Assembly: GCA_963680875.1 (NCBI GenBank)
Contig: OY804583.1
Coordinates: 37,259,982 to 37,323,981 of the forward strand
Reading direction: 5' to 3'
Origin: Bathymodiolus brooksi
Lineage: Eukaryota > Mollusca > Bivalvia > Mytilida > Modiolidae
DNA: 64,000 nt
The notes below the pieces were generated by a model. It was not told where the DNA came from and did no database searches. It was given only the letters and a program-made list of their open reading frames with translations. The position numbers and the translations under genes are program-made. Of this stretch, positions 29,390 to 39,700 are shown in pieces. Position 1 is the first letter of the stretch, and each line of letters starts with the position of its first letter.

Positions 29390-32330
29390 GGCCGTCATGA
29401 TCATATGGTAGTTGGATTTACAACCTTCTATCATCACTAAAGTTGTGAGGCTTATTTAACAGTTAAGGGGCCGTCATGATCATATGGTAGTTGGATTTAC
29501 AATCATCTATCATCACTAAAGTTGTGAGGCTTATTTAACAGTTAAGGGGCCGTCATGATCATATGGTAGTTGGATTTACAACTATCTATCATCACTAAAG
29601 TTGTGAGGCTTATTTAAGAGTTAAGGGGCCGTCATGATCATATGGTAGTTGGATTTACAACTATCTATCATCACTAAAGTTGTGAGTCTTATTTAACAGT
29701 TAAGGGGTTGTCATGATCATATGGTAGTTGGATTTACAACTATCTGTCATCACTAAAGTTGTGAGGCTTATTTAACAGTTAAGGGGTCGTCATGATCATA
29801 TGGTAGTTGGATTTACAACTATCTATCATCACTAAAGTTGTGAGGCTTATTTAACAGTTAAGGGGCCGTTATGATCATATGGTAGTTGGATTTACAATCA
29901 TCTATCATCACTAAAGTTGTGAGGCTTATTTAACAGTTAAGGGGCCGTCATGATCATATGGTAGTTGGATTTACAATCATCTATCATCACTAAAGTTGTG
30001 AGGCTTATTTAACAGTTAAGGTACCGTCATGATCATATGGTAGTTGGATTTACAACTATCTATCATCAATAAAGTTGTGAGGCTTATTTAACAGTTAAGG
30101 GGCCGTCATGATCATATGGTAGTTGGATTTACAACTATCTATCATCACTAAAGTTGTGAGGCTTATTTAACAGTTAAGGGGCCGTCATTATCATATGGTA
30201 GTTGGATTTACAACTATCTATCATCACTAAAGTTGTGAAGCTTATTTAACAGTTAAGGGGTCGTCATGATCATATGGTAGTTGGAATTACAACTATCTAT
30301 CATCATTAAAGTTGAAAAGCTTATTTAACAGTTAAGGGGTCGTCATGATCATATGGTAGTTGGATTTACAACTATCTATCATCACTAAAGTTGTGAGGCT
30401 TATTTAACAGTTAAGGGGCCGTCATGATCATATGGTAGTTGGATTTACAACTATCTATCATCACTAAAGTTGTGAGGCTTATTTAACAGTTAAGGGGCCG
30501 TCATGATCATATGATAGTTGGATTTACAACTATCTATCATCACTAAAGTTGTGAGTCTTATTTAACAGTTAAGGGGCCGTCATGATCATATGGTAGTTGG
30601 ATTTACAACTATCTATCATCACTAAAGTTGTGAGGCTTATTTAACAGTTAAGGGGCCGTCATGATCATATGGTAGTTGGATTTACAATCATCTATCATCA
30701 CTAAAGTTGTGAGGCTTATTTAACAGTTAAGGTACCGTCATGATCATATGGTAGTTGGATTGACAACTATCTATCATCAATAAAGTTGTGAGGCTTATTT
30801 AACAGTTAAGGGGCCGTCATGATCATATGGTAGTTGGATTTACAACTATCTATCATCACTAAAGTTGTGAGGCTTATTTAACAGTTAAGGGGCCGTCATG
30901 ATCATATGGTAGTTGGATTTACAACTATCTATCATCACTAAAGTTGTGAAGCTTATTTAACAGTTAAGGGGTCGTCATGATCATATGGTAGTTGGATTTA
31001 CAACTATCTATCATCATTAAAGTTGAAAAGCTTATTTAACAGTTAAGGGGTCGTCATGATCATATGGTAGTTGGATTTACAACTATCTATCATCACTAAA
31101 GTTGTGAGGCTTATTTAACAGTTAAGGGGCCGTCATGATCATATGGTAGTTGGATTTACAACTATCTATCATCACTAAAGTTGTGAGGCTTATTTAACAG
31201 TTAAGGGGCCGTCATGATCATATGATAGTTGGATTTACAACTATCTATCATCACTAAAGTTGTGAGGCTTATTTAACAGTTAAGGGGCCGTCATGATCAT
31301 ATGGTAGTTGGATTTACAACTATCTATCATCACTAAAGTTGTGAGGCTTATTTAACAGTTAAGGGGCCGTCATGATCATATGGTAGTTGGATTTACAACT
31401 ATCTATCATCACTAAAGTTGTGAGGCTTATTTAACAGTTAAGGGGCCGTCATGATCATATGGTAGTTGGATTTACAACTATCTATCATCACTAAAGTTGT
31501 GAGGGTTATTTAACAGTTAAGGGGACGTCATGATCATATGGTAGTTGGATTTACAACTATCTATCACCACTAAAGTTGTGAGGCTTATTTAACAGTTAAG
31601 GGGCCGTCATGATCATATGGTAGTTGGATTTACAACTATCTATCATCACTAAAGTTGTGAGGCTTATTTAACAGTTAAGGGGCCGTCATGATCATATGGT
31701 AGTTGGATTTACAACTATCTATCATCACTAAAGTTGTGAGGCTTATTTAACAGTTAAGGGGACGTCATGATCATATGGTAGTTGGATTTACAACTATCTA
31801 TCATCACTAAAGTTGTGAGGCTTATTTAACAGTTAAGGGTCCGTCATGATCATATGGTAGTTGGATTTACAACTATCTATCATCACTAAAGTTGTGAGGC
31901 TTATTTAACAGTTAAGGGGCCGTCATGATCATATGGTAGTTGGACTTACAATCATCTATCATCACTAAAGTTGTGAGGCTTATTTAACAGTTAAGATACG
32001 TCATGATTATATGGTAGTTGGATTTACAACTATCTATCATCACTAAAGTTGTGAAGCTTATTTAACAGTTAAGGGGCCGTCATGATCATATGGTAGTTGG
32101 ATTTAAAATCATCTATCATCACTAAAGTTGTGAGGCTTATTTAACAGTTAAGGGGCCGTCATGATCATATGGTAGTTGGATTTACAACCTTCTATCATCA
32201 CTAAAGTTGTGAGGCTTATTTAACAGTTAAGGGGCCGTCATGATCATATGGTAGTTGGATTTACAATCATCTATCATCACTAAAGTTGTGAGGCTTATTT
32301 AACAATTAAGGGGCCGTCATGATCATATGG
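29390..32330. repeat. 35-unit spaced duplication inside the satellite
   Basis: A second local higher-order relation. The rare CAACCTTCTATC variant occurs at 29,421 and 32,185, 2764 bp apart (35 units less one base). The preceding neighbours AAGATACGTCATGATTATATGG (about 29,230 and 31,993) and GGATTTAAAATC (about 29,336 and 32,100) keep the same order. The two copies are separated by other monomer types, so this is a block copy rather than a simple adjacent repeat. Confidence 0.7.
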
Positions 32331-33498
32331 TATTTGGATTTACAATCATCTATCATCACTAAAGTTATGAGGCTTATTTAACAGTTAAGGGGCTGTCATG
32401 ATCATATGGTAGTTGGATTTACAACTATCTATCATCACTAAAGTTGTGAGGCTTATTTAACAGTTAAGGGGTCGTCATGATCATATGGTAGTTGGATTTA
32501 CAATCATCTATCATCACTAAAGTTGTGAGGCTTATTTAACAGTTAAGGGGCCGTCATGATCATATGGTAGTTGGATTTACAATCATCTATCATCACTAAA
32601 GTTGTGAGGCTTATTTAACAGTTAAGGGGCCGTCATGATCATATGGTAGTTGGATTTACAACTATCTATCACCACTAAAGTTGTGAGGCTTATTTAACAG
32701 TTAAGGTACCGTCATGATCATATGGTAGTTGGATTTACAACTATCTATCATCACTAAAGTTGTGAGGCTTATTTAACAGTTAAGGTACCGTCATGATCAT
32801 ATGGTAGTTGGATTTACAACTATCTATCATCACTAAAGTTGTGAGGCTTATTTAACAGTTATAGGGCCGTCATGATCATATGGTAGTTGGATTTACAACT
32901 ATCTATCATCACTAAAGTTGTGAGGCTTATTTAACAGTTAAGGTACCGTCATGATTATATGGTAGTTGGATTTACAACTATCTATCATCACTAAAGTTGT
33001 TAAGCTTATTTAACAGTTAAGGGGTCGTCATGATCATATGGTAGTTGGATTTACAATCATCTATCATCACTAAAGTAGTGAGGCTTATTTAACAGTTAAG
33101 GGGTCGTCATGATCATATGGTAGTTGGATTTACAACTATCTATCATCACTAAAGTTGTGAAGCTTATTTAACAGTTAAGGGGCCGTCATGATCATATGGT
33201 AGTTGGATTTACAATCATCTATCATCACTAAAGTTGTGAAGCTTATTTAACAGTTAAGGGGCCGTCATGATCATATGGTAGTTGGATTTACAACTATCTA
33301 TCATCACTAAAGTTGTGAGGCTTATTTAACAGTTAAGGGGCCGTCATGATCATATGGTAGTTGGATTTACAATCATCTATCATCACTAAAGTTGTGAGGC
33401 TTAGTTAACAGTTAAGGGGCCGTCATGATCATATGGTAGTTGGATTTACAACTATCTATCATCACTAAAGTTGTGAGGCTTATTTAACAGTTAAGGTA

Positions 33499-33562
33499 CC
33501 GATTTAACATTATGTGATAAAGTTCGTCAGTGACACTTGCGGCATGTCGGTGATTTACTCCA
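33499..33562 (+). mobile_element. SINE family 1, body fragment abutting the satellite
   Basis: Immediately after the last GGTACC of the array the sequence reads ATTATGTGATAAAG and then GTCAGTGACACTTGCGGCA. These are the middle of the dispersed SINE seen whole at 39,318-39,575. The array therefore ends inside a SINE of this family, at the point where a normal copy would pass from its tRNA-like head to its body. Confidence 0.75.
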
Positions 33563-33980
33563 TAGGTTGCTATTATGACTGTACATGGAAAAAAACAATT
33601 GACACAATACATATATACCTTTTGAACAGGACCATAAAATAGATATTGGCTCCGACAGTGGTTTTGGACAAGTTTTTAAAAACATTTTCCCCATGTAGGG
33701 TCTTATGTTAAACTTTGACTTCTGACAGACCAAATCTGCATAACACACAAAAAAACGTTTTTAAGGGCTCATAAAAGTTTGCTTGTGTTTAATCAAGATT
33801 GTACTTTCTCAGTAAAAGGTTTTTTATTCATTCTCTCATTAGGTCTGTCACATGTTAAGATACATCTCTCATTGACAGCCATTTTTTTTTTTGGTAGAGG
33901 ATAAATTAAAGTTTATAAAAAGAACATTGCATTATCCAGGTACTATTTTATGGAAGACATTAACTTCAAACTTGAAGCAG
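33563..33980. other. Non-coding spacer
   Basis: AT-rich sequence with homopolymer runs between a SINE fragment and the next SINE copy. I see no exon, RNA gene or clear repeat. A short minus-strand open frame here has no recognisable content. Confidence 0.6.
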
Positions 33981-34190
33981 TGTCATGATCATAAAGTAGT
34001 TGGATTTACAACTAAATATGTACATTATATATATATATAGTACATATGCAATCAGTGCCCATCACCACTAAAGTTGTGAATTTGAATCTCGCTCATGGCA
34101 GGGTGTACTTGATACAACATTAATTTATGTGATAGTTTGTGAGTGACTTGCGACAGGTCGGTGGTTTCCTGCGGGTATTTCGGTTTCCTG
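33981..34190 (+). mobile_element. SINE family 1, satellite-like head, 3' end lost in the minisatellite
   Basis: The head GTCATGATCATAAAGTAG resembles the 79-bp satellite more than other SINE copies do. It is followed by the full SINE path: a spacer with an AT dinucleotide insert (34,022-34,040), AATCAGTGCCCATCACC, a B-box-like TTTGAATCTCGC, and a body with GATACAACAT and GACTTGCGACAGGTCGGTGG. It runs into TTTCCTGTAGAAGG, the first minisatellite unit. It looks like an intermediate between SINE and satellite. Confidence 0.75.
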
Positions 34191-36320
34191 TAGAAGGTAG
34201 AGGAAACCAGAGTACCTGTAGAAGGTAGAGGAAACCAGAGTACCTGTAGAAGGTAGAGGAAACCAGAGTACCTGTAGAAGGTAGAGGAAACGGGAGTACC
34301 TGTAGAAGGTAGAGGAAACCAGAGTATCTATAGAAAGTAGAGGAAACCAGAGTACCTGTAGAAGGTAGAGGAAACAGGAGTACCTGTAGAAGGTAGAAGA
34401 AACCAGAGTACCTGTAGAAGGTAGAGGAAATGGGAGTACCTGTAGAAAGTAGAGGAAACCAGAGTACATGTAGAAGGTAGAGGAAACCAGAGTACCTGTA
34501 GAAGGTAGAGGAAACCAGAGTACCTGTAGAAGGTAGAGGAAACGGGAGTACCTGTAGAAGGTAAAAGAAACCAGAGTACCCGTAGAAGGTAGAGGAAACG
34601 GGAGTACCTGTAGAAGGTAGAAGAAACCAGAGTACCTGTAGAAGGTAGAGGAAACAGGAGTACCTGTAGAAGGTAGAGGAAACGGGAGTACCTGTAGAAG
34701 GTAGAGGAAACCAGAGTACCTGTAGAATGTAGAGGAAACCAGAGTACCTGTAGAAGGCAGAGGAAACCAGAGTACATGTAGAAGGTAGAGAAAACGGGAG
34801 TACCTGTAGAAGGTAGAGGAAACCAGAGTACCTGTAGAAGGTAGAGGAAACCAGAGTACCTGTAGAAGGTAGAGGAAACGGGAGTACCTGTAGAAGGTAG
34901 AGGAAACCAGAGTATCTGTAGAAGTGTAGAGGAAACCAGAGTACCTGTAGAAGGTAGAGGAAACAGGAGTACCTGTAGGAGATGGAGGAAACGGGAGTAC
35001 CTGTAGAATGTAGAGGAAACCAGAGTACCTGTAGAAGGTAGAGGAAACCAGAGTACCTGTAGAAGGTAGAGGAAACCAGAGTACCTGTAGAAGGTAGAGG
35101 AAACCAGAGTATCTGTAGAAGGTAGAGGAAACGGGAGTACCTGTAGAAGGTAGAGGAAACCAGAGTACCTGTAGAATGTAGAGGAAACGGGAGTACCTGT
35201 AGAAGGTAGAGGAAACCAGAGTACCTGTAGAAGGTAGAGGAAACGGGAGTACCTGTAGAAGGTAGAGGAAACAGGAGTACCTGTAGAAGGTAGAGGAAAC
35301 CAGAGTACCTGTAGAAGGTAGAGGAAACGGGAGTACCTGTAGAAGGTAGAGGAAACCAGAGTACCTCTAGAAGGTAGAGGAAACAGGAGTACATGTTGAA
35401 GGTAGTGGAAACCAGAGTACCTGTAGAAGGCAGAGGAAACGGGAGTACCTGTAGAAGGTAGAGGAAACCAGAGTACCTGTAGAAGGTAGAGGAAACCAGA
35501 GTACCTGTAGAAGGTAGAGGAAACCAGAGTACCTGTAGAAGGTAGAGGAAACCAGAGTACCTGTAGAAGGTAGAGGAAACGGGAGTACCTGTAGAAAATA
35601 GAGGAAACCAGAGTACCTGTAGAAGGTAGAGGAAACGGGAGTACCTGTAGAAGGTAGAGGAAACGGGAGTACTTGTAGAAGGTAGAGGAAACCAGAGTAC
35701 CCGTAGAAGGTAGAGGAAACCAGAGTACCTGTAGAAGGTAGAGGAAACGGGAGTACCTGTAGAAGGTAGAGGAAACAGGAGTACCTGTAGAAGGTAGAGG
35801 AAACCAGAGTACCTGTAGAAGGTAGAGGAAACGGGAGTACCTGTAGAAGGTAGAGGAAACCAGAGTACCTCTAGAAGGTAGAGGAAACAGGAGTACCTGT
35901 TGAAGGTAGGGGAAACCAGAGTACCTGTAGAAGGCAGAGGAAACGGGAGTACCTGTAGAAGGTAGGGGAAACCAGAGTACCTGTAGAAGGTAGAGGAAAC
36001 CAGAGTACCTGTAGAAGGTAGAGGAAACCAGAGTACCTGTAGAAGGTAGAGGCAACCAGAGTACCTGTAGAAGGTAGAGGAAACGGGAGTACCTGTAGAA
36101 AATAGAGGAAACCAGAGTACCTGTAGAAGGTAGAGGAAACCAGAGTACCTGTAGAAGGTAGAGGAAACGGGAGTACTTGTAGAAGGTAGAGGAAACCAGA
36201 GTACCCGTAGAAGTGTAGAGGAAACCGGAGTACCTGTTAAAGGTAGAGGAAACGGGAGTACCTGTAGACGGTAGAGGAAACCAGAGTACCTGTAGAAGTG
36301 TAGAGGAAACCGGAGTACCC
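34183..36320. repeat. 28-bp minisatellite, about 76 copies
   Basis: The unit GTACCTGTAGAAGGTAGAGG plus AAACCAGA repeats every 28 bp, with CCAGA, GGGA and CAGGA variants and occasional 29-bp units (GAAGTGTAGAGG). Because 28 is not a multiple of three and the minus strand lacks stops, it gives long spurious minus-strand open frames with a 28-residue period (about 34,120-36,055). The reverse complement of the unit contains TACTCTGGTTTCCTCTACC, matching the SINE family 1 segment TACTCTGGTTTCCTCCACC. The array lies between a plus-strand and a minus-strand SINE copy. Confidence 0.95.
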
Positions 36321-36402
36321 GGTGAAAACCACAGAGCTACCAGCAGTCACTGACAAACTTTAGGTAGTTGTAAATCCAACTAACATACGATCACGACAAC
36401 AC
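36310..36402 (-). mobile_element. SINE family 1, minus-strand fragment
   Basis: Reverse complement of the SINE body and head: GTCACTGACAAACTTTA, then GTAGTTGTAAATCCAAC, ending CATACGATCACGACAAC. It closes the right side of the minisatellite and points toward the plus-strand copy at 33,981, so the minisatellite sits between inverted SINE copies. Confidence 0.8.
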
Positions 36403-36627
36403 CTCTGATATTATGTAAAGACGTTGGGTTTTTTTTCAATTCATTTTAAAAAGATCAAGATTAAATCATATTACTGTTAAATGTTATTAATGTATAAAGT
36501 TTGACTGAAAAAATATGAAGCCAATTTACATTAGGTAAACAATTATGAAATTGTGAAAACAAACATTCTTATCACAATTGTATTGGCTATTGAGAAATTC
36601 TAAAAAGTATATTATTATTTTTTTAAG

Positions 36628-36779
36628 GATTTTAAAGTACACACAACAGAAGAATTTATAGAACATTGTCAGGATGGAGCTTTATCTATAGAAGTTTGGG
36701 GTCACAAAAGTCAAGGTTTTAACCTCAGTGATAGAACTGTTGATAATGTGAATGTTAGGTCAAGGTCATTGTCAGAGAG
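36628..36779 (+). CDS. KIF13B: KIF13B exon A (kinesin-3 conserved region, first part)
   Basis: 152 nt, 50 codons plus 2 nt, read from GAT at 36,628. The acceptor is a T-rich tract ending AAG and the donor is GAGAG|GTATGT. It encodes [31 protein letters not shown] and SVRS-type basic/serine residues ending [19 protein letters not shown] is a hallmark of the region C-terminal to the stalk in KIF1/KIF13 kinesins (DUF3694 neighbourhood). The last two bases (AG) complete an Arg with exon B. As this is mid-protein, the exons for the motor must lie upstream, beyond the satellite. Confidence 0.88.
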
Positions 36780-39700
36780 GTATGTATGTAGATCAGATTC
36801 AAAACAAAAATAATTGTGATGAATGGTTTGTTTGTTTGTTTGAAAAAAGATAAAAACAAATTCCGATTTCAATTATTTATGCAAAATGAAAAAATGATGT
36901 GTGTTTAAATATTGTGTAAACTATGAACTTATGTAAAATACACCCCTCTTTTGACACAATAGAACTTTCATGCATTCTCAGTTTGATTTTAAAATTATGA
37001 GTTTTATAGGAGTTATTTCCCTTTGATGGACAACATGTTGAGCAATGGGAAGGACACAGAATTTTAGAATAATTTTCTTAAAATTTGTAGATATTTTACA
37101 CCTTGTAAAATATTATAGGATAATTTTAGCAAATAGAAAATTCTAAAGGGTTTTTTTTGTGACAACATTAAAATTTCCATTCAATTTTGCACAGAGTGGG
37201 ACCTTTTGCCCACCTTAAAGGGAAATAAATCATATAAAACCTTGTAAAAATGTATAGTTGGAAATGTGTAAATGGTCTATATATATGGTAACTAGAGATG
37301 GCACAGCATTAAGGTGTAAGAGCAAAGAGTGGTTGGTTTGTAATCAGGATAATGTGTCAGAATGGAGTGACATGTCTACTCTCTGATTGTTGTTTTAGTA
37401 AGCTAGCTTTAAGAAAATCCAACTAATCACGTTGGCCTAGTGCAAAGTGGACATCATCATCTCGTGGAAAATAACATGTTCTCGTCATCATATAGATGAC
37501 AAAATTGCTCACTAAGCGTCAAACATTTGCTCATTCACATAAAAGCTTATGATTTAAATTCTGTAGATTAATTATTTTCATCAGGGTGTACTTGATACAA
37601 CATTATGTGATAAAGTTTGTCAGTGACTTGCAACAGGTCTGTGGTTTTCTTCGGATAGTCTGGTTTCCTCCACCAATAAAACTGTCCGCCACGATATAAC
37701 TGAAATATTGTTGAAAGTGATGTTAAACACCATAACCCTAACCCTTTTTATCGGTACTAGTTTTCTGTGGATTAATGGATAAAAAGAGGTACTTCGAGTG
37801 TACTACATTTCATGATTTTTGTAGTTATCTATGAAATTCACGAAAATTAGAATCCAACGAATATATAGGAATTCACTAGAGATTCAAAGTTGACAGATTC
37901 TCATTTCATTAAATCTTTTATTGAGTGAATGAGTGAGTGATTGTTGTTTAATGCCAATTCAGTAATTTTTTAGCTATATCATGGCGAGAACAAGTTAATT
38001 TTCAATGAGATGATGATGAGGTCCGCTTTGTTCTAGACCAACACACTGATAAATTTAAAGTGTTTGTTGAAATACAAGAACTAAATAGATTTTCATTGAA
38101 TTATTACTTTTCATTGTGACAGATGGCAAGAGGTTATGCGAAAAATTGAAATGTTTGTTGAAATACAAGAACTAAATCATCAAGGAGACTATGTTCCTGT
38201 AGAGATTCAGCAACGACCAGATGTTCCTTCAGCGGGCGTGTTTCAGTTGCAACAGGTAAATATTTGTATGGCTGACGAAACCGCATTGGTTGTTTAATGG
38301 TTAGCGTACTCACCTCCAGTATGGTAAATTTGGGGTCATGTCATGTAACCTTTCATTCATCATTGACTAAAGTTGTGAGTTTGAATCCCGCTCGTAGCAA
38401 GGTGATAACATTTCTTAGTGAGTTGCGACACGCCTGTGCTCTTCTTTGGGTACTCTGGTTTCCTCAACCAATAAAACTGACCGCCATGATATAACTGAAA
38501 TATTGTTGCAAGTGACGTTGAATACCATAAACCGTCCTCCAATCATATGCAAGATAGTTAACTATATTGACCAATCGGAGAGAGAAAAGAACAGCTCTTG
38601 TCATGTAGTCAATTTATATACCTACGGATTTAGTAGGTCGGTTGCTGATTGATCGGTCAAAGATATGAACTCTGATATGTTACCATATGCTACTTTATTA
38701 GATGTTAGTGTATCGCACAAAAAAAGATAAAACAAATATCTAATGGCTTACACGTAGACGAGCCTTGTGAAATCAGAGACAAATCGTTTCTTCTTGGTGG
38801 ATAAATCAATGTAAGCATTTCGTCTTGTTTGTAAAGTGAAAACAAATGGTTCTCTGAGAATGGTTGACATGATGACATGCACATCGTCTTTATACAGAAA
38901 CCATGGTGGACATAAACTGGCTCTTTGAAAACGTTTTCAGATGAAAACTAAATGAAATAACCCAAAATATTAAATATATATTTATTCCGGCTTTTAAAAA
39001 GCAGAGATGAAAGTTTTCATCTGATCAGCAGATTTCCTCTTTTTTCTATGAAAATATTTTAAATGAAATTGTGTCAATCTTGGTCCAACCAACTAGAAAG
39101 GGAAGTTGTATGAGTGCTGTATAGGGGAAAATCCTATCTTTTTTCATTGGTGAGCCTTTTTATCTTTGAAAAAACATGAATCCTGGGTTTCTAGCAAAGC
39201 TATCATTCTGTCAGGATTAGTAAAGGTATGGATTTTGACATGATTTTAAACAATGTAGGATCTTTTATTTTCATTTTTCATTTATAGGACATTTTTTATT
39301 TAGTGAAAATATATTCAGGGTCGTCGTGGTAATGCTTGTTTGGTAGTTGGATTTACAACTACCTATGCATTCAGTGCCTATCGCCACTAAAGTTGTGAGT
39401 TTGAATCCCGCTCAAGGCGAGGTATACTCAATGCAACATTATGTGATAAAGTTTGTCAATGACTTGCGACAGGTCTGTGGTATTCTCCGGGCACTTTGGT
39501 TTCCTCCACCAATAAAACTGACCTCCACGATAAATCTGAAATATTGTTGAAAGTGGTGTTAAACACCATAACCCTTAATTTTATTGAAAATGTATTGTAT
39601 TGATATTGAGATCTAATGTATAAAAAAAACCCTAATTTGTACGTCTCTTTTTCAGGGTCACACGAGAAGAATCGGTGTAAAAGTGAAACCGAGTAAGAAT

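Larger units (their letters stand above)
1..33500. repeat. 79-bp satellite array (about 424 copies) with higher-order structure
   Basis: Head-to-tail monomers recur every 79 bp (for example GTCATGATCA at 11 and the matching positions 90 and 169) without interruption to about 33,500. Each unit contains a palindromic ATGATCAT, then GGTAGTTGGATTTACAA, then ATCACTAAAGTTGTGAG and a TTTAACAGTTAAGG end. Variants alternate: GGGGCC, GGGGTC or GGTACC at the junction, and CAACTATC or CAATCATC in the middle. Rare variants return in the same order at multi-kilobase distances. The marker AGTCATAGGGCC occurs with its TCATAGGGCC part at 1, 4108, 9479, 14376 and 20459, giving spacings of 4107, 5371, 4897 and 6083 bp (52, 68, 62 and 77 units; the first three are short by one base because of a 78-bp unit with GGTACGTCATG). 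No open frame survives. The array is cut by the window edge, so its full size is unknown. Because a mid-protein KIF13B exon follows at 36,628, the array is probably intronic. Confidence 0.97.

Noticed and set aside
1..33500. CRISPR-like array
   Set aside because: Units are contiguous with no unique spacers, and the context is an intron-containing eukaryotic gene.
1..33500. Centromeric or telomeric satellite
   Set aside because: No telomere motif is present, and higher-order structure alone does not show centromere function; the position beside KIF13B exons argues for an interstitial, probably intronic, array.
34120..36055. Long minus-strand open frames (114, 424 and 575 codons) with a 28-residue Ser/Thr/Tyr/Leu repeat
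   Set aside because: They are stop-free readings of the 28-bp minisatellite in its three frames; they have no non-repeat domain, promoter or splice support.
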